Shown here: one piece after another, positions 61,432 through 64,000 of the stretch
How positions within the stretch are numbered: position 1 is the first letter of the stretch
How the letters are laid out: each line of letters begins with the position of its first letter
Source: Verrucomicrobiaceae bacterium
GTDB taxonomy: Bacteria; Verrucomicrobiota; Verrucomicrobiia; Verrucomicrobiales; Verrucomicrobiaceae
Direction of reading: 5' to 3'
DNA: 64,000 bases
Assembly (NCBI GenBank): GCA_021298725.1
Contig: JAJTDU010000005.1
Location: 1 to 64,000, forward strand
Translations under genes and position numbers: made by a program
Notes under the pieces: generated by a model
The model's input: only the letters and a program-made list of their open reading frames with translations
Database searches by the model: none
What the model was told of the DNA's origin: nothing

Positions 61432-62106
61432 CTATTTTTTGGCTGGGGAGGCGGCGACTGCCGCGCTCTGGCCGGGAACGGGATAATCTCTCTTCAAAGA
61501 GAGGAGGTATTCGACAAGGCGGTCAGCCTCGGGGGTCGGAACGACTTCATAACCCGCAGGCGGCGCGAATTTCTTCGACAGCTTCAGAGCACGGTCAGAA
61601 GGAGGACCCTGGATCTTCTGCAACTTGTAGAGCTGGGTGTAGGCGGGCATCGTGCTCCAGTCATGCACAGAACGCGGTGCGTAGAAGTGAACGTGAAGCG
61701 CAGCGGCTTCGGGGGCGCGCCAGCCGAAATTGGTGAGGTCCGGTCCCACACGCTGGATGCCAAGCAGAGCGTATTTCTCACTGAGGTAGTCACGCAACAC
61801 GTTCGAACGAGCGGCGACAGGGCGGGCTTCTTGATCCTGGCCCCAGCCTTTGTACCAGCCGTCGAGTCCGAGCTGGGAAGGACGGATCATCTGGGTGTGA
61901 CACTGATTGCAGCCCTCACGAACATAAACAAGCTGGCCCTGTGCGTTGATCGGGGCAGGCGGGAACATGCCTTCCACGCCGTCTTTATCCTTGTCATAGG
62001 CGACGGGGGTGAGCTGCTGATACTTCACCACTGGGATTACGATAAGGCAAAGCCAAGGCAGGCCGAAGGCGGCGGCGAGGCCGAGAATGAAGGAGCGGAA
62101 GTTCAT
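61432..62106 (-). CDS. ccoO: cbb3-type oxidase monoheme subunit II
   Basis: 224 residues: an N-terminal membrane anchor (FILGLAAAFGLPWLCLIVIPVVKY) and a cytochrome c domain with heme motif REGCNQCHTQMIRPSQLG and RVGPDLTNFGWRAPEAAALHVHFYAPRSVHDWSTMPAY, as in CcoO. It passes electrons to CcoN. Start overlaps the ccoN stop (ATGA). Confidence 0.93.
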   Translation of the reverse strand: MNFRSFILGLAAAFGLPWLCLIVIPVVKYQQLTPVAYDKDKDGVEGMFPPAPINAQGQLVYVREGCNQCHTQMIRPSQLGLDGWYKGWGQDQEARPVAARSNVLRDYLSEKYALLGIQRVGPDLTNFGWRAPEAAALHVHFYAPRSVHDWSTMPAYTQLYKLQKIQGPPSDRALKLSKKFAPPAGYEVVPTPEADRLVEYLLSLKRDYPVPGQSAAVAASPAKK

Positions 62107-63584
62107 GCGTGGGCGGGAAGGGCGTGTTCGTCATGCTCACGGTGCAGCAGCGTCGGAGCCGAGCTGCGGCGGCCAAGGCCAGCGACCATGAGCAGAAGGT
62201 GAAGGAGGAACATCAAGTTCGAGAAGCTGATCAATGCCCAAGCCACGGCACGGGAGACGACATAAGCGCGGGAATTCACGACGTGGTTCATGAAGTTCTG
62301 GTCCCAGTGCTCAGGATTGTTCAGATCCGCGCCCTGCTGCCAGCCTGCCACGAGACTCATGACGACAATGGTTCCGATGCCATAGACGGAGAACCAGAAG
62401 TGGTTGCGAATCAGGCGCACGCTGAGCCATTCACAGCCGGAGAGACGCGGCACAATGTAGTAGATGGCACCGAACACGCACATGCTGAAGAAACCATACA
62501 CGCTGACCACCTGGAAGGAATACCAGGACTGCGTGAACTGAAGCGCGGAACCAGTCCAGAAAGCAGAGTTCAACGCCAAGACGAAGCCGGAAACCGGGTA
62601 GAACAACGCTCCGAAGAAGATGAAGCGCAGCGTGGGGCTGCTAGCAACGGCGCTGTGCTTACCGAGCGTCGTGAGGTGATGATTCAGGCCGACAAGACCA
62701 ACTGGGATGAGCAGAAGCACACCGGTGGCGGCACCGACGGCAGTCATCCAGGCAGGCAGCGGGCCGCCCATGTATTTCTGCATGCCTGTCCAGCCACCAA
62801 GGATGGCGAGCGTCCAAAAACCAGCCGATGCAAGCTGTGCGGAGGCGATGGGCTGCCCCGTGATCTTCGGGATGAAGTAATAAGCAGCTCCGATACCGAC
62901 CGGAACGAAGAAGAGAAGGATCACTCCGTGGATGTACCAGGCGTCAATGCCTGCTCCAAGAGCACCCAGGCCGGGGAGGCAATGCAACGCGACATTGGCC
63001 GTGATGAAAATCCAGGGGAACCAGAAGCAAGCACCCAGGATGTACCAAGTGCTGACCATGAAGCCCTCTGGACGGAAGGCGCGGCCAAACATGCGCGCAA
63101 TCGGCCAAGCGTAGCAAAGGAAGCATGCCAGCAGCACCGGCCAGACGAATTTCGGCATTTCCAACCATTCAATGGAAGTGCTCTTGCCCATCAGAATGGC
63201 CAAGATGCCGACCGTGATGGTGATGTTCCAGAAAACACCAGCGGTGATCAGCAGGCTCTTGCCGTGCTTGAGTTCCTGACCGGAACGTCGGGCCATGATC
63301 CACAGCATGACTCCAAGAGCGGCCTGAACACCCCAACCATACACAAGCGCATTGATGTGTGCTGGCTGAAGGCGGCCATACGAGATGAATGGGGCATTAC
63401 CCAGGAACTCGGGCTCCACCAGCTTGATCGCAGCGAGAACGCCGAGAATCGTGGAGAGCATGAGCCAGAAGGCACCATTGGTGAAAAGGAACAGCACAGG
63501 ACCTTTGACCGACTTGTCGATCGCCGCGCGGCGAAGATTGTCGGCCTGAAGTTCCGTGTCAGATGAGGCGGGAGTGGTCTGCAT
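62103..63584 (-). CDS. ccoN: cbb3-type cytochrome c oxidase subunit I
   Basis: 493 residues with 12 or more helices. CcoN pattern: YGRLQPAHINALVYGWGVQAALGVMLWIMARR (heme b His), YILGACFWFPWIF, WYIHGVILLFFVPVGIGAAYYFIPK, GLNHHLTT (tandem His of the copper site) and YSFQVVSVYGFFSMCVFGAIYYIVPRL. The catalytic subunit of a high-affinity oxidase used at low oxygen. Followed directly by ccoO; no ccoQ or ccoP of the standard type is present. Confidence 0.93.
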   Translation of the reverse strand: MQTTPASSDTELQADNLRRAAIDKSVKGPVLFLFTNGAFWLMLSTILGVLAAIKLVEPEFLGNAPFISYGRLQPAHINALVYGWGVQAALGVMLWIMARRSGQELKHGKSLLITAGVFWNITITVGILAILMGKSTSIEWLEMPKFVWPVLLACFLCYAWPIARMFGRAFRPEGFMVSTWYILGACFWFPWIFITANVALHCLPGLGALGAGIDAWYIHGVILLFFVPVGIGAAYYFIPKITGQPIASAQLASAGFWTLAILGGWTGMQKYMGGPLPAWMTAVGAATGVLLLIPVGLVGLNHHLTTLGKHSAVASSPTLRFIFFGALFYPVSGFVLALNSAFWTGSALQFTQSWYSFQVVSVYGFFSMCVFGAIYYIVPRLSGCEWLSVRLIRNHFWFSVYGIGTIVVMSLVAGWQQGADLNNPEHWDQNFMNHVVNSRAYVVSRAVAWALISFSNLMFLLHLLLMVAGLGRRSSAPTLLHREHDEHALPAHA

Positions 63585-63587
63585 GAC

Positions 63588-63977
63588 TTACTTGGGCGGA
63601 GCGGGTGCGGCAGGAGGAGTGACCGGAGCAGCAGCGGGCGCTGGAGCAGCGGCAGCTGCTTGTTTCAACTGCGTCGGAGAACCGGGGACGACCTGGGTGC
63701 TGACCGTAGGCTTTTTGGCACCGAGTTGGGCCACGGTGGTGTCAAAGACAGCCTTCTTCTTCGCGGCATCGCTGAAGCCGAGCTTGGCAAGGTTCTCATT
63801 CTGCGCCTTGACGATCTCGGCCGTGTTGGACAGACGTTCTGGTGCGCGCGGATCATCACCGAGCTTCGAATCGGCGCTGGCCACGATGAGGGTGAACAGC
63901 ACGGCGAAGCCTGCAAAGGCTCCCAGCACCCACAGGAAGGTAGCACCGGCTTTTTTGGGTTGTTCGGACTGCGACAT
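63588..63977 (-). CDS. small membrane protein preceding ccoN
   Basis: 129 residues: a short basic head, one membrane helix (GATFLWVLGAFAGFAVLFTLIVAS), a helical charged segment with LSNTAEIVKAQNENLAKLGF and a Pro/Ala-rich tail (APAPAAAPVTPPAAPAPPK). It precedes ccoN by three bases and is the first gene of the cluster in the window. Possibly an accessory cbb3 subunit; no named family. Confidence 0.7.
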   Translation of the reverse strand: MSQSEQPKKAGATFLWVLGAFAGFAVLFTLIVASADSKLGDDPRAPERLSNTAEIVKAQNENLAKLGFSDAAKKKAVFDTTVAQLGAKKPTVSTQVVPGSPTQLKQAAAAAPAPAAAPVTPPAAPAPPK

Positions 63978-64000
63978 GGAAAAATCGGGGATCAGATCAG

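Noticed and set aside
62109-63566. 485-residue plus-strand ORF
   Set aside because: Antisense of ccoN; hydrophilic shadow of a membrane protein.
1-64000. CRISPR arrays, tRNA or rRNA genes, prophage or plasmid functions
   Set aside because: No regularly spaced repeats, no rRNA-like blocks, no cloverleaf found by eye, and no phage structural or replication genes; a tRNA scan program would be more reliable than reading by eye.

Overview
The window looks like a chromosome segment of a Verrucomicrobia-type bacterium (PVC superphylum, Prosthecobacter/Verrucomicrobium-like). The evidence is the mix of families: two planctomycete-type cytochrome plus DUF1501 pairs, DUF1552/DUF1592 proteins, two DUF1080 proteins, ThuA, a Cys-type sulfatase, a double-length UvrA of the kind known from Chlamydiae, and DUF6600-type Trp-rich proteins. 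GC is high throughout. No rRNA, tRNA, CRISPR array or prophage was seen.

Layout. 1-5.7 kb: a plus-strand cluster of secreted DUF1501, a beta-propeller, a DUF1587/1592/1588/1585 cytochrome and a DUF1552 protein; the last two are broken by out-of-frame internal deletions. 5.9-9.9 kb: sahH with a striking operator-like palindrome, DUF1080, ThuA and a GH25-like lipoprotein. 10.1-15.3 kb: an orphan nuoB-nuoC pair behind a perfect CRP-type site, a PQQ-like propeller, an LptF/G permease with an extra membrane domain, and a conserved hypothetical. 15.4-19.7 kb (minus): a DUF6600/coiled-coil lipoprotein, a hexapeptide transferase, frr and a frameshifted pyrH. 19.8-24.4 kb: two tandem transsulfuration enzymes, msrA and a toxin-antitoxin pair. 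24.4-30.1 kb: a fused double UvrA. 30.2-37.6 kb: a hypothetical, DUF1080, an MFS transporter, a frameshifted TPR protein, a 34-residue basic ribosomal-type protein, hisG and metK. 37.8-42.7 kb: sulfatase, a glycosidase remnant, an acyltransferase with nested ankyrin repeats, and an amidohydrolase. 42.8-48.7 kb: a large planctomycete-type cytochrome and its DUF1501 partner, separated by a RAYT transposase flanked by palindromic repeats. 48.7-54.6 kb: aldolase family, SDR, C39-like peptidase, EVE protein, D-threonine aldolase-like enzyme and heme A synthase. 54.7-64 kb (minus): one long respiratory cluster carrying both a cbb3-type (ccoN, ccoO, cytochrome c) and an aa3-type oxidase (coxA, coxC, cox4, coxB).

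The most interesting signal is the short palindromic repeats that sit in frame inside genes. A RAYT (46718-47350) has a complete bipartite palindrome on each side. Four more copies lie inside the upstream cytochrome gene without breaking its frame. Three of those share one reading frame, and in all three the TAA present in the outside copies is CAA. Other repeat families are inserted in frame in uvrA (three) and in the sulfatase gene.

A second signal is a 24-bp operator-like palindrome shared by sahH and metK (18/24 identities), pointing to an SAM/SAH-cycle regulon. A third is a set of apparently damaged genes (DUF1592, DUF1552, pyrH, TPR). Because pyrH is normally essential, some of this damage may be assembly or sequencing error.
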